64,000 nt of DNA, taken from assembly GCA_032173965.1 (NCBI GenBank), contig CM063289.1, positions 24,949,690-25,013,689 of the forward strand, written 5' to 3'. This DNA comes from Sitta carolinensis (lineage: Eukaryota > Chordata > Aves > Passeriformes > Sittidae). A model generated the notes under the pieces. That model was not told the DNA's origin, searched no databases, and saw nothing but the letters and a program-made list of their open reading frames with translations. This document shows positions 1 to 12,613 of the stretch, piece after piece; position 1 is the stretch's first letter, and each line of letters starts with the position of its first letter. The translations under genes were made by a program, and so were the position numbers.

Positions 1-3000
1 TACAAAGGTCCACACTGCATAAGTCAAGTCACTAATGGGTGATTTTCCTTTAAATATGTACCATCATCAGAAACATTTGAACAGACAAAGAGTTGGGATT
101 TTTCACTTTCATTTTATTGTTTTTACACAAGATTTAAGATATGTTTATCTGTCATTCTTACCTTCACATGCCAAAAGAGAAGGGCAGAGTCTAAATGGGC
201 AAGCTATGAAACCATCAGGGTTTACAACAGACAGAAATTCCTAACTTCTGCTTCCTCAGACAGTAAAAATTACTGTAAATTAATAGAGCTGAAAGAAACG
301 ACACTCAGGAAATAAATATCAGCAACCCTGGGAGGGTTAAGAGAGCTGGATCCGTTTATAGCAGAATGCCTGAAGAGATCATTACATTATCTATGTTGAT
401 CTTCTGTATCTCACAGAACATCTGAAACATGTCGTCGCCCAGCCTATAATAAGCCCTGTAATTAGGCTACAGTGTTCTAACACAGAAAAACCCTAAGCTG
501 CTCTATATGCAGCAGACCACCACAAAGGCCAAGTCATATGCACAGAAGGGAACTAATTATTGGCAAAATTGGGCTTCACCATCCCACCAAGCAATTTTTA
601 CACTGTTGCTGCATATGAATTCCTCAGTGGCACTCTTGCGACCAATTTTATTTTGAGCACTTGAACGAAGCCAAGCAACCAAACATTAAAGACAGCCTCC
701 CATACTGCTCCAAGCAGCTTCTGCAAAACATATACAACTGCTTTGAACACTGTAAAATACATACAGCTCTGAGACATTTAAATCCAGTTTATTTAGTACC
801 AAACTCAAGATAAATTAGAGGCAGTTAATACTGTCTTAGAGTATCCCATATAGAGGATTAGAGAAGAAGACTTCTAATTGGGAGCAAGTAATCTTTTAAA
901 GTTCAAAAATAGGAAGTTGACATTTCAGTTTCTGAAAAGAAAAAGGAATACTGTTTAACGCTTAACAAAAAATCAAAAGTGACTACTAGAAAAAAACTAA
1001 ACCAAGAAAGGAGAGCCTTACACTTAACCCAGGTTTAGCTTTGTTTAAAGGCAAAACCGAATGTCCAAAAGATACAGAACATAGTAACAGTGATAGGAAA
1101 AACACAGGTGACTTTTAGCCCTTAATACTAAATTCTAGCAAGACCAGAGGAAAAAAATGCAGGGACAAAGTAAGCAGCAGGAATATCTCTTCAGTGTAAA
1201 TGAAGTAATCCTTAGAAAAGCTTACACCAACCCACAGTACTTGCAGCACAATGTAAGAAACTTGTTTTGTGAACTTAATAACCTCTGCTGTCTCTGTGCA
1301 TTCTGATGTACTTCTCTGTCAGCCCTTGTCAGTACCCACTTCCCTGTTTCAGTTTGGGACCCTTCTGCTTTCCAGCTCACCAGGGCTCCTTCTTTTGGTT
1401 GCTTTGGCTGAAGTCCCAGAGAAATAACAACGTCCTTGAGCTGAGTGTCAGCGAGTTCAAGAAGCAAACAGGTGTCTAAGGGAATCTTCAACCTGGGTCT
1501 TTAGTACAGCCTCTGATAATGCACGACTTTTTTTCCCAAACAGGAACATGGAATTGAGCTACAGACAGGCTGAGTGAAAAGCAAGAGTAAACAATCTCTT
1601 TGAGACAAGAACTTTCTTCACTTATGTTTTTGGTTTTTCCCCCTTTTGCTGCAGGAGTGCCCCTGAACTTTGGTTTATGACATCTGAATGGGATTTGCTT
1701 AGCTTTCTACTTATTAGTCTGGGTGCTTCACAGATGAGTTCCTCATCAAATACTGACTTCTGATTTTACTTCCAACATAATAGAAGTAAAAGAACCAACA
1801 TTTAAAAGCCTCTGAATCAGATGCACAAAACAAAGTGATATTAGAGAAAACAGAAATCATGTTCTTCCCATTTACGTAACACTGGGGGCCAGAGGATGGC
1901 AGAGGAGCCCTTACCAAAATCATCATTACTTCATGAACTGCTTCATGAACTGTGAAACAAGTTCTTCAAGTTTGGTTTTCCTTAGAAATAAAAAAAAAAG
2001 TTTTTCTCTGACATATTTAGTGTCAAACCAAAAGATTTCTTTAATTTTTCATCTCAACTGGAAAAAAGCCAAGACCTTTTGGTTGAACTAAAACAAACCC
2101 TCCCCAATTTCTAGACACTGTATCTGTACCTGACTACTGAATCTAAGGCATTAAAAAAAAAAAACAAACGCAAAAAAACCCACACAAACAAAACAAACAA
2201 ACAAACAAAAAAAAAACCCACAAACAAACAAAACAAAAAAGTGGATCATGCACTTTTAATTCCAAAATAAAAAATGCTATATTTCTCATAAGTCATGAGC
2301 CTTTCCTCAAGGTCTTTTGAAATGCTAAAAAACTTGCCTAACAAAGACACTTGATTCTCTCTCTCCCCAGGAATTCCTTTTCTTCAACCTTCTTTGCCTT
2401 CATTCTTCTGTTTCTACCTCCTTGTTAGATTAGCAGGATTTGGCTTCCACTCCCTTTTTTTTACCAAGAAGGCTGCTTTTAATGAAAATGACCCCGTGTC
2501 CTATTAATGACAGAGCCTTAGGGCATCTCCTTCACTTACAGTCTCCTCAATATTATATTTTTTCTTCCACAACTTACCATTTCATTTTCATAGACATTCC
2601 TCTCGTTCATCTTCTGCCTAGTTTCAGAAACTATGTACCTTCCTCAAGTACCTCTTGCATTCCTAATTTTCTACCCTTTCTTACTTTCCCTATGCCTTTT
2701 TTAAGCTTGCACATTTGGGTGATTACTTCTTTCCTCTCTATACTCTATTTCTAGATCATCCAGTAATCACTAATAAAATTAAGTATTTAAAGGTGTTCTC
2801 ATAGCTTTAGAAACGTCTCTCTGCTTTCTGCTCATTCAGGAGGCTCAGAAGAGACTGTTCTGTTTGTTCTGACCATTTTTCATGGCAGTTATCTCATTCA
2901 ACCCAACCTGTTGAGCATTCATTGTAATGCACACGATTTTCAAATCCCCAAAACCACATCCAATGGATTTAATGGAATGTACTGGGAACTTCACAACCTG

Positions 3001-4170
3001 CACAGAATGCATAAGGCCACTCCCCACCATCCAATAAACACCTGGATTTTCAAAAGAGCTCATGCCATGGCACAACAAACTATGACAAAGGATGTTGTAA
3101 CTCCATCACTCAACACACATCTGGGTTTCTCTGTTTGAAGCCACTGATGACAGACACTCCCTTCTGCTCACTGGCGTCTCACTCTTGCTTATACCTTTGT
3201 TGCAAAATAAAGACTGCGTTCATTTTAACACGTAGTTTTGAGTGCTGGGAGTTTGTACTGTTTTTTTACAATAGGTTACAGTTGAAACTACATCCATAGC
3301 CAATTCTGCAAATCTAGGGATTTTTAATCATATTTTCTGATATTTTGGACTGGTTCAAAAGTCATCCATTTGGAAAAGAGGAAAATTAAAAGGAGGAAAT
3401 CAAATGCTTTACAGTTTAAAGGAAGATCATTTGCTTTTTGTTTGTTGTAGTTTCCACCTCTAAACCTTAAGAAATTGGATTAATAGTTTATTTACTAACC
3501 CTAGGAAGAGTCTTAAAACACCTAAGACTGTTTTGCTTGGTGTTCTTGGTTTCTTCCTATTTGTCTGCACATTGAACCTTGCTGCAAAATAGATGAGAGG
3601 TTCCTTCACGTTGAGTGTTTGTTGGGTTTTTTGTTTGTATTTAGTGGTGTCTGGAGAGCACCAAATCTAAATAAAGTTATGGCTTTAATCATCGACTCGA
3701 CTGCACAACCATCAACAACAGAAAGAGAAGCAACAATCCTAGTTTTAAATTAAAAGCACATGAAAGTTTGAAAAAATTGTTTTATCTTCCACTTATTCCA
3801 CAGGAACCTAAATCCTCAAAAACCCATGTATGTGTACAGAGGTCTTCTTCTAAAAATGCTACTCTTCATAACACTACTTACAAAATGAAGTCAAAAGGAA
3901 ACAAAACACAATATGAAACATGACTCCAGGGGACAAGAAAGAAATGAAAAAAAGCCTGGAGACAATCAGAACAGAGCAGGGTTTGTAGAACTCAGGGTCA
4001 CATTTACTTGGAGACTTGAACAGACCAGAAACACTCTGCACATAACAACCTGTTTGTCCCAGCCATGAGACACCCCCAAATTTGAAATAAAGCTACCAGC
4101 TGTCTCAGCAAGATGCCATGTCACTGTTACGTGGGGTTGATCTATGAAGTCATTTTCTTAGAATACTTAC
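1..4170 (-). other. FAF1: FAF1 intron 2 (partial)
   Basis: This is the intron downstream of the UBA exon, entered through the donor at 4170-4161 and running off the left edge. It is AT-rich with an A/AAAC microsatellite at 2153-2240. An 89-codon frame on the FAF1 strand at 1222-1491 has no similarity I recognise. No FAF1 exon 3 was found. Confidence 0.85.
2153..2240. repeat. A-rich / (AAAC)n microsatellite
   Basis: A run of A is followed by irregular AAAC and CAAA units, about 88 bp, in FAF1 intron 2. Two more tracts of the same composition occur at 16350 and 40951. Confidence 0.9.
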
Positions 4171-4239
4171 CACTAAATCCCAGTTATTTTGTTCAAGCAA
4201 TGTTATAGCTTCATCAATATTTTCAATACCAGTACATGC
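4171..4239 (-). CDS. FAF1: FAF1 coding exon 2 (UBA domain)
   Basis: The minus strand carries a T-rich tract and AG at 4241-4240, then 69 bases in phase 0 encoding ACTGIENIDEAITLLEQNNW followed by DLV, then a strong GTAAGTATTC donor at 4170-4161. These 23 residues are FAF1 residues 16-38, the core of the UBA ubiquitin-binding domain, including the acidic first-helix surface and the NNWDLV turn. The exon is too short for simple ORF calling and sits alone between large introns. The next FAF1 exon, which continues AAINGV in other vertebrates, was not found in 1-4170 and must lie beyond the left edge. No frame break is seen. Confidence 0.96.
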
Positions 4240-4399
4240 CTAAAAATAAAAAGAAGCAGTAAACAGAATTAAAAGCATTGATCAAAATCAGGGTATTAAT
4301 ACTTGTAATTGAATTCATTTCAGCAGGATGACAAGAAAAGTATAGGTTACAAAAGGGTAATCCAGAAAAGAGACTTCAAGTTTTAAACATCAAACATTT

Positions 4400-4570
4400 A
4401 GCTATAATTCCCTGTTCCACCAGAGGATTCTTGTGTAACCTTGAGCAAGCCACCTAGGGAAGCAAGACCAAGTAGTTATTTGTAAAATTAGGACAACAGT
4501 GCTGTCCCATAAAGGAGTTTTGAGAATTCTACCTTCAAAACTATGAGGCACTCATGCTACTTTAAAAGGG
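4400..4570 (-). repeat. MIR-type SINE fossil
   Basis: The plus strand carries the diagnostic order of reverse-complement MIR blocks: GTGTAACCTTGAGCAAGCCA, then a TTGTAAAATTAGGACAACAG block, then ACTATGAGGCACTCATG. The copy is strongly diverged with small indels, as expected of an ancient amniote insertion. It lies about 160 bp from the FAF1 UBA exon. The family call comes from the remembered consensus, not an alignment. Confidence 0.65.
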
Positions 4571-7500
4571 AGCACAAAAAAACCTTGAAGTTCTAGCCCT
4601 GTACTCTGGCTTTACCTAGTTCAAGGAATCTAACACAATAGCATTTTTAAGGTAATGTTAACCCTCATAAAACCGTATTTTGAACCGAGCTTAATTCCAA
4701 GCACAAGAGCACCTCTACTCAGCAAGAACTGAGATGCAGCAACCTGCTGCCTTTTTTTGATACCCAGACCTTTTCAACTATTCAGCTTCAGCAGGCTATT
4801 CATTCTGCCACATATTTGCTACCATTCACATTGAAGTGTATCAGATATATTTTACCAGAAGAGAAAAAAGGAAACAGTTAAGTTTCTTTCTGGAATTTAT
4901 CTTTCATCCTAACCAAAGCTATGCTCACACAAGAGGAGTTCAGACTTTTACAAGATCTGAAACATGACCGTGTTCCTGCTGCTCTACCACACAGTTATAT
5001 AAAACTGCATTCAAAAAATTAAAAACCAAACCTTTTTACAGTAATAATACAGAGCTAAATAGCAACAGCAAACAGATCAGTTTTCCTGATTCCCTTTTTG
5101 TCGTAAGAGAAGGTGGCTAAGCAGACACTTTTTTTCCTTCCAAGACATAAAAAGCCATCAGGTCATGTATTTCCCATATTCTGACTTTTCTCCCAGTTTA
5201 CAACCATGAAAACATAAAATCAAGAAATCACTGAGAAATTCAAGGCCAATTGTCTCTTCCTAAATCCAACCCTGAAACAATTACACACTTACGAAGCACT
5301 ACATGTAGTATGTCAACACAAAATGGACCAGTCTGAAGGACCACAAGATGAAATTATGGAGAATTTTGCCTGCAGAGGGGAAGCAGTAGTTTCTACTGCT
5401 ACACAGCGCTCTCATGAGCACATCATCCTCTCTGCAACAAGACAAAAGTTCTTCCACTTCACAGCATGCTGTGTTAATGCTGAATTTCACCCATTTCACA
5501 TTGGGAGTGCTAAAAAAATACCACTTTGCTCTTCAGAAGCATCATTTTGCTTTCTTTTCTATTATTCCTTGCAGTTATTTCTGAAGTTAAAAATGGGAAA
5601 ACACTTCAACAAAATCCCCAGCAAATGCTTTTACATTTATGTACACTTATGCCAGGTGGGTTTGAAAAGTACAGTGCTTGAGCTTGTCATTTCTGAAATC
5701 ACAGGATGGTTCATACTACCATCAACCTGCCACTGGAATTGATGTCAACACATCTGCTGCAAAAATCCTGCTTTGAGAAAAAGCTCTGCAAAGTGACAGT
5801 CTGAGATTCTGTGTACATTCGAGTGAAATACACTTAATCTGGTCATTACAGAAATAATTACTATTTCTCATTTGTCAGCCCTGCAAAATCTGCATGACCT
5901 TTTTAAGAACTACCTTTGTGTTCCAACCTACAATGAGAACTTGACCAACAATGTGTTGGTTTCACCCTTGGACTGTGCAGATGAAGTTGAGGAGATGGCA
6001 CCTACAATTGAGGATTTAACACTGGTTTTAGTTGTCCACTCTTTTTATCATTCCTGCAGCTCTGCTGATTTGCCACTGTCCTCTCTTAGCCCAAGCTAAC
6101 TGCAAATCAATTCAGCTCACTTCGGCATACTCTCAGTTTGAGACAAACAAAACAAAATTAGCTTATCCTTCTGCTGTAGCACACAGTGAAAGGAGTTAAC
6201 TCGTCACAGTGAGGGCAGAGTTATTAAACAACTAATTCACCTGTGTGTCTGCATCCTTCCTGAATCATCTTTCTGGTGATTTACAATGTAAAACAGAAGC
6301 CTGCTCTTGGTCACTTAGCAATGCAGAGTCACTGGGTAACAAGAACGGGCAGGTGTAAACACCAGCTGAAAACAAAAAGCATCAGAATTCTTTACAGCCA
6401 AGACAAGCAGTTTGGGTTAAAATCTTTGCATGGTTTTTACAGTCCTTTTTAATATTTGATTTTGAGTAGCTCTTAAACTAAGATTTCACTTTCCAGATGG
6501 ACCATTTTTGCTAGTTGTCAAATAAAGAGAAAACAAACATTTCAGAATTGCAGCAGGAAAGAATGAGTGCTACTTATCAATGTAACCATAAAACAGACCT
6601 TCCTCAACACAGTGTTAATGTCAGAGTTGCAGCAAATCGAGACTGTTTAGAATCTTATTCTATTTCAGTATTTCAGCAAACACTATACACTACAACATAA
6701 AATCCTTGTATCAAGTCAGAAGCCATCGGTGAGACCAAAAACCCCCAGCAACCAAAAAAACCAAAGCTGCTTCCTTTGTATCTGCATCATGCTATGCAAA
6801 CTAAATTAAAGAAAATCATCTGGTTTGCATGTCTTTGATTTTCCCTAAAAAATTAAGCACACAAGCCAGGCAGTCCCTCTCTGGCAAGCGTGAGGTGATG
6901 TCAAAGGCTCTGCAGTGAGAGATCAGTCCCAGAACAACCTGGCCTGCTGCTGCCTTTGTTCTCTTTAGGGAAACACACACAGGAAACCAGGAGGTTCTGT
7001 GAGCAGCAGAATTAACAAAGTCTGGCTCCTCATGGGTTTGCCTCTCATCCCTAATTACAAGGGCTGATTTAAGCTTTTCCTATGGCTGGAATATTTAAAA
7101 GAGCTTCTTTTAATTGACTACTTCCCATATTACCTGGCTGTATTTTATATTATATTTGGAATAGTTTCTTCGGTACAAGTCCAAGGGACACCTAGCACCC
7201 TAGGGCTCTATGCCTCACTTATCTAGAAAGGCAGACTAGAATTCACAGGGTTTAATTATTTACAACACAAAGATTTTTTTCCTCATGTTTATTCCTTTTA
7301 TTCCACCCAAGCAAGAAACAAACAAACAAAAATTTCATAGGAAAAAGAAAGTTAAGTTTGTTCAGAAAGAGAAGTGAAAAAACCCTTCAAAATATAGCAC
7401 AGCAGGTGAGCTCTAAAGATGCAAAAATATATCTCTGATTCTGAGCGTGAAGGGCTGGGGAGACTTTATTATTCACAGATTTTTATCCAGCTTTATTTTC

Positions 7501-8269
7501 ATAAGAGACCTGCTTAACAGAAAGCATTAAATATTTTAAAAGAAAATTCCTACCTGAATACTACTAAATCTTGTTTCAGTGAACAACCAGCACATCCTCT
7601 AAGTCATCAAAAGATGAAAGAAACAAACCACCACAGAAAAGGCAAAACCTTGAAGGCTCACTGATTTGTAAAGCTTTACACATCAGAAAGAAACCAAAGA
7701 AATTTTTTTTGGAGGACAAAGAAGAAGAAAAGGTAGAAGAGGTTCCTCCTCCTCTCTGCATTTCCTGTAAATCTAGGATATCATTTTCAGCCTTCACAGC
7801 AGCTCCAGAGACTCTGCAGTCACTTCTGTGCTTTTCCAGAACACACAAGAGGAAACCAAATGTGAAGATGAGAAAACTATTGTTGTGTGCTGAATACAAG
7901 ATCAGATTCTGAAGATAAAGTTACTGAATGTTAAAACAACTTTCTTAGCATCCTGCTTTTCCAGGGCAGGTGTTTCCACCAGGCAGACTGAAATTTTCAC
8001 ATAATAAAATTTCAGTGTTCTCCAAACTTTTTTTCCAGGTGGCTTCATATCTCACAGTGATGGAGACCTTACCCTTGGAATGTTTCACAGGTAACCATTA
8101 GGGATCCTATCCTTGCACAGTAACATTGACCTTCATAAAAGAAGTAAAGTAGTTACTGAGGAAACAATTCAATAGAAAAAGAAGTTGTGAGGGCAGACAG
8201 ACTCCAAGGCATCTGAGACACCTAGGAGCTGCTTCCAGAAAGCTGTAATGCAGGATGACAGACTGGCTC

Positions 8270-8660
8270 CTCTAAATACCCTGCAGGGTGGTCCGACCCC
8301 AGCAGCTGTAACAGCTGGATCTGGATTTTGAGACCCTCTGTGCCACCCCAGCCCACCAGCACAGGCTCCAGCCCACCTCCACACGCCAGGGAGCAGCTGC
8401 CCTCCCATCTGGCAGCAGCTGCTCCCCCAGCACCTGCTGCAGGGATGCAGGCAGTTGGTCCAGGGCAGAGCTGCGAGGGCCAAGTGCAGCTGCCAGCACA
8501 GAGCTGGGCTGCCCCAGCAGGGCTGGAGACACTCACAGGCAGAGGCTGCAGCTGCTGCACGGGAGCTGGCAGCACATGGCCCTGGCAGCGAGGCAGGATG
8601 TCTCTCACCTGTGGCACCACTCCCCTTCTCGCCAAGGTGAAATGAGGCAGCCAAAGTACC
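8270..8660. other. Isolated GC-rich patch with clustered CAGCTG motifs
   Basis: This is a sharp GC-rich segment inside AT-rich FAF1 intron 1. CAGCTG occurs six times between 8303 and 8554. Overlapping frames of up to 164 codons exist on both strands, but they are explained by GC content and lack any recognisable domain. It could be an enhancer with E-protein/bHLH sites, or a degenerate GC-rich repeat. I do not recognise a transposon family in it. Confidence 0.5.
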
Positions 8661-9489
8661 CAAAAGGCCACATTTGGCCTAAGTCTCAACATTCCTTTTG
8701 AACAATTCCTTATTTCCTTTGGCTACTAACAGTAGCTGTATTTTCTCCAAAAGGGGACCATCTCTAAGCTAACCCAAACTAGGCCTAGAACATTTTGTAC
8801 AACAGGTTCAGGCCCATTAAAACCAGGCAGACAGACAGCTGTGAATTAGACTGGGTATCACTTGCTCCTGTAACAGTCAGATGAAAATAAAAAATCTGTA
8901 GCTCAGTCCATCATTTCAATGTTTATCCAAAGCTAAAATGCCCAGAGAAACAACAGCATGAAGACACCAAAAGATTCAACAGGATCCCCTGGGAAGAAAA
9001 GCTTTCACCCTCTGGATCTCCTCCAATAACTCACAAAGTCAGCATTAACACACCTTCAAGTGCACAGCTGGCACCCTAGGAAGTGTTTACTTTTCAAAGC
9101 ACCAAATAAATTTTTATCACAAGACAGAGCATGGCAACTAGAGTTAACTCTATTCCATAAAGATATATGAGGTTTTCAAGAGACATAAGAAATGCTGGCA
9201 AAGAACATATATTGCTAAAAATCAATTCACAATCCCTTAGGTACCTTACTCTTCAAAAGTTGAGAGAGACTAAGAACATGGAAAATCTGAATCCAGGCCA
9301 CAAACCTGCTCAGGACAGCTCAATTACCCAGATCAGCAGCTTTAAAACAACAAACCATTCAGAGCTGTTCTGAGCAGCATTTGAGATATAGCAAATTACA
9401 TTACTTATCTCCTTGCATATTTCCTCTGTGATAGAACCAAGATTTACCTTACTGTTTTATTCACCTCTTCAATTACAACCAGACAGTTC

Positions 9490-9990
9490 ACAGACACACT
9501 TCAACTCCCTGCCACATTTTGCATATCTCCAAAGACAGGGAGTCTACAGCCTCTCTGGGCAGATTGTTCCAGTGCTTAACCACCTTCACTGAGAATTGTT
9601 TTTCCTTATATTTAATTATCACTTCCCAAGCTGTAACCTATATCCACAGCCTCTCACCCTCAGACTCCAACTCTGTAAGAAATTCGATTCTGTATTGTCT
9701 GTTATCACCCACTGTACAACTGAGACAGCAACTAGATCCTCCCGCTGCCTTCTCTCCCAGGCTACACAAAGGCAGCTCCCTTAACGTCACCTTTCACACA
9801 AAAATGCTCCAGCCTCCTTCCTTCCCAGGTAACCCTTCACTGGACTTGCTCTGCTTTGGCAGTGGAGGCATGGACACTGAACACAGTACTGCTGGCAGCA
9901 GTGCCCTCACCTGTACAATGACAAAGAATGGCCTCCCTCAGACTCCTGGAGCAGCCCACAATCTGGCTACTCCTACTTCTAGAAAAATGC
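9490..9990 (-). mobile_element. CR1 LINE fragment (fossil)
   Basis: The plus strand reads as antisense CR1 3' sequence. It has the block for a group of cysteine-poor CR1 tails: a CAGCCTCTCTGGGCAG stretch, then TTCCAGTGCTTAACCACC, then ATGCTCCAGCCTCC, CACTGGACTTGCTC and ACTGAACACAGTACT, all in CR1 order. The element therefore lies on the minus strand, co-oriented with FAF1. It is 5'-truncated and has no usable reading frame. Frames over it on either strand are not genes. Confidence 0.75.
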
Positions 9991-11274
9991 TTAATTCCCT
10001 TTCCAAGCACTCCTAACAAAAATCAGGTTTCTGGATGCAAGATTTTTAAACAATCCAATCGTGAGTTTCCTCTTTCTAGAGTCAAACAGTACTTTGCTTC
10101 GTCTTCCCATCCATTATGAGGAGAATGGCTCAGTAATCAAGGATAATTATCAAGTCTATAAAGAATCGAGGCTAGCTCCAGATTTTATCTGCTAGAAGTC
10201 CACTCAAACCCAGAAAGATTTAGGACACTAATTCACCCATGACATGCTAATACAAGCTAGACGTTTTTCTTTGAATTCACACACATACACTGTTGCAACG
10301 GTGATTGCTCCAAAGCTACTGAAACAAAGTGTAATACTTCTTCCCTCAAAACAGGTAAAGTTAAGCCAATATGCCCAGCCAAACAAATAAAGGCTTTAGT
10401 ACCATAATATCAAATTTAAGATGCCTGTGTAACTCCCTTCAGGACTATCAAGAGATGCAGCACATCCAGACACTCACAACTGAGATTTTTTGGTACCTCA
10501 GTTCTTCTCATCCCAGAGTCCCATCTGTCTCAGGATCACCTCCACCCCTCAGTGGCATCCCTGCTCGTTCTAACCTTGCAACAACCCTACCAGTGTATCG
10601 AGATTGTTCTTAATATGAGTCATCCGTGGTTATTAAATTAACTTTTACTTCTGTTTCAGACAAACACTAAAAAAACAACATCCAGGCATATTGACCAAGA
10701 CACAGACTGAAAGGTCATCTACTGCAAGCATCTAACTGAAGAGATAAGAATGCTTCTCTCTTTTTACATAACTCAGTGGACCATCTGGTAAAAATTAAGC
10801 AGATTCACCAGCTGTTCATTTAGCAAAAACAAGCTAATTTACTTACCAGCATCAGAAATCAAGAAAGGTTTTTAGGCAAATATGCCAGGATAAAGTTTGC
10901 CCAACGATTTCAACTCCCACGCCCAGCTATTTACAAGTTTCATCATTCTAGTATTTGAGCATCCCCTTAAGCAAAGCGAGGTGAGGAGGGAAGGGGGGAG
11001 AAGAAAAAAATAATATTTCTGAAGGTCACAGAAGACATTTCAACCTATAGCTACCAAGCAGACAGGAATGAACTTTGCCCACGCTCTGAGATGACTGCAA
11101 GCCTTCCAAACAAAGCAAGCTGGGGACAAAGTCTAAACTGGTAGCATGAAGCTCTAACCACTTCTCAGCAGAACTAACTAACTCAGCACCACACTAACCA
11201 CTTTCAAATGGATTCCAGCAGACTGTGAACTCTCTCAAGACTCTGGAGAAAATTCTGATTCCAGAATACCATGA

Positions 11275-11365
11275 AGGCAGATCCCTAGGAAGCCCATGAG
11301 CTGAGCCAAGACATGAACTCAAGCCTCCCAAGCCCCATGCTAACACTGCAGTGTATAAGCCACAC
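11275..11365 (+). repeat. Possible MIR-type SINE fossil
   Basis: A plus-strand stretch with GAGCTGAGCC, ATGAACTCAAGCCTCCCAAG and CCATGCTAACACTGCAGTG resembles the distal half of a MIR (the part reading 'aacccaggcctcc...gtgct...accactgc'). It is more diverged than the copies at 4400 and 46150. Confidence 0.35.
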
Positions 11366-11900
11366 ACGTTACATACAAAGAGCAGTGGTCAAACTGAATT
11401 AAAAAACAAACCAAAAGCCAGTACCCATTAATTAGTACTCTACACTACCAAACCCATTTGTCTTTCCTGAGGACTGAAGACAGCCTTTACCCAACAACTG
11501 CAAAAATGTTTTAGTTAGGATTATCCCAAAGTTTCTGTGTTTGTTTAATACTTTTATTAAGCATGTCAGTGAAAGCAAAACCCCAAGGTTTCCTGAAAGA
11601 TTTTGCCCTTACAGTATCACATAAGAAAAAGTGATGGAAAAAAGAAAATAATTGTATGGGTCAAACAAATGCTTGCTGCACATTTGCACTTATCTCCTCT
11701 CATTGTCTCAAAAGCAGCAGAACTTTAAAAACAACTCAAGAATAAATAAAAGACACTTTCTAGATAAGCACACAATGAAAGAGTACTATTCCATACAAAA
11801 GAATATTTTAGTCAGCATTCCACAAACACTCTTTTTAATTTTTTGTGAAGAACAGAACAGCAAGGAACAGAGATATTGCTCAAAAACTGGAAAAAGCACT

Positions 11901-12474
11901 GGCATGGTTTAACTCCAGCCAGCAGCCAAGCCCCATGGAACTGCTCACTCACTGCCCCAGCAGTGGGACCAGTGAGAGAATCAGGAGGGTAAAAGCTGGA
12001 AAACTCACAGTTTGAGATAAGGACGGTTCAATAGGAAAAGCAAAAGCCACTCATACAAGCAAAGCAAAAGAAAAAAGTAATTCCCTGCTTCCCATGGGCA
12101 GGCAGGTGTTCAGCCACCTCCAGGACAATGGGGCCACACCACACGCAGTGGTTACTTGGGAAGATAAACACACCACTCTGGAGATCCTCTCTTCCTCTTT
12201 CTTCCCCACAAAGCATGATGTCATATGGTCTGGAAAACCCCTCTGGTCAGTTTGGGTCCCCTGCCCCAACTGTGTTTCCTCCCAGCTTCCCCAGCCCCCT
12301 TCCCACTGTAGCAGTACAAGAAGCAGAAAAGGCCTTGGCTCTGCACAAACCCTGCTCAGCAATAACAAAAACATCTCCTTATTATCAACTCTGTTCAGCA
12401 CAAATCCAAAGCAGAGCCCCATAACAGCCACTGGGAAGAAAATTAACTCTACCCCAGCCAAAACCAACAGGCAT
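11901..12474. repeat. GGCA(T) target-site duplication flanking the solo LTR
   Basis: GGCAT is found at 11901-11905 and again at 12470-12474, directly outside the LTR ends; 4 or 5 bases are duplicated depending on how the terminal T is assigned. This defines the insertion limits. Confidence 0.6.
11905..12469 (-). mobile_element. Solo LTR of an avian endogenous retrovirus
   Basis: Read on the minus strand, the element starts TGTTGGTTTTGG near 12469 and ends GGAGTTAAACCA near 11905. Internally it has the blocks I know from a common bird ERV LTR: a GATAGAGTTAATTTTCTTCC-like start, a CATATGACATCATG block, a CTATTGAACCGTCCTTATCT segment and a TTTACCCTCCTGATTCTCTC segment. GGCA(T) occurs on both sides (11901-11905 and 12470-12474), consistent with a target-site duplication. 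About 565 bp remain. No internal gag, pol or env sequence accompanies it, so it is a solo LTR left by recombination. It lies in FAF1 intron 1 in the same orientation as FAF1. The exact family is not assigned. Confidence 0.8.
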
Positions 12475-12572
12475 CCAGAGCAGGGAAACAGAAGCACATT
12501 CAAGCTCCAAGCACAGGTCATACCAATAGCACAGGCCAACAAGGGCTGAAAAAAAAATTCTAAAAACATTAA

Positions 12573-12613
12573 AAATATTTTTTATTTTTTAAATATAAGA
12601 ATAAAAAATATTT
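12573..12613. repeat. AT-rich inverted repeat
   Basis: AAATATTTTTTATT (12573-12586) is the exact reverse complement of AATAAAAAATATTT (12600-12613), with a 13-base AT loop. It lies about 100 bp from the solo LTR. It could be a low-complexity accident or a cruciform-forming site. Confidence 0.7.

Noticed and set aside
1..4170. Search for FAF1 coding exon 3
   Set aside because: No minus-strand segment encoding the expected continuation after the UBA exon was found; it must be outside the window.
8169..8692. 164- and 156-codon minus-strand frames in the GC-rich patch
   Set aside because: Overlapping long frames on both strands in a GC-rich patch, with no recognisable family or splice logic.
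9519..10119. 165-codon and shorter frames near 9.5-10 kb
   Set aside because: Explained by antisense CR1 sequence.
12051..12569. 172-codon minus and 151-codon plus frames
   Set aside because: Lie within the solo LTR, which is non-coding; no retroviral protein sequence is present.
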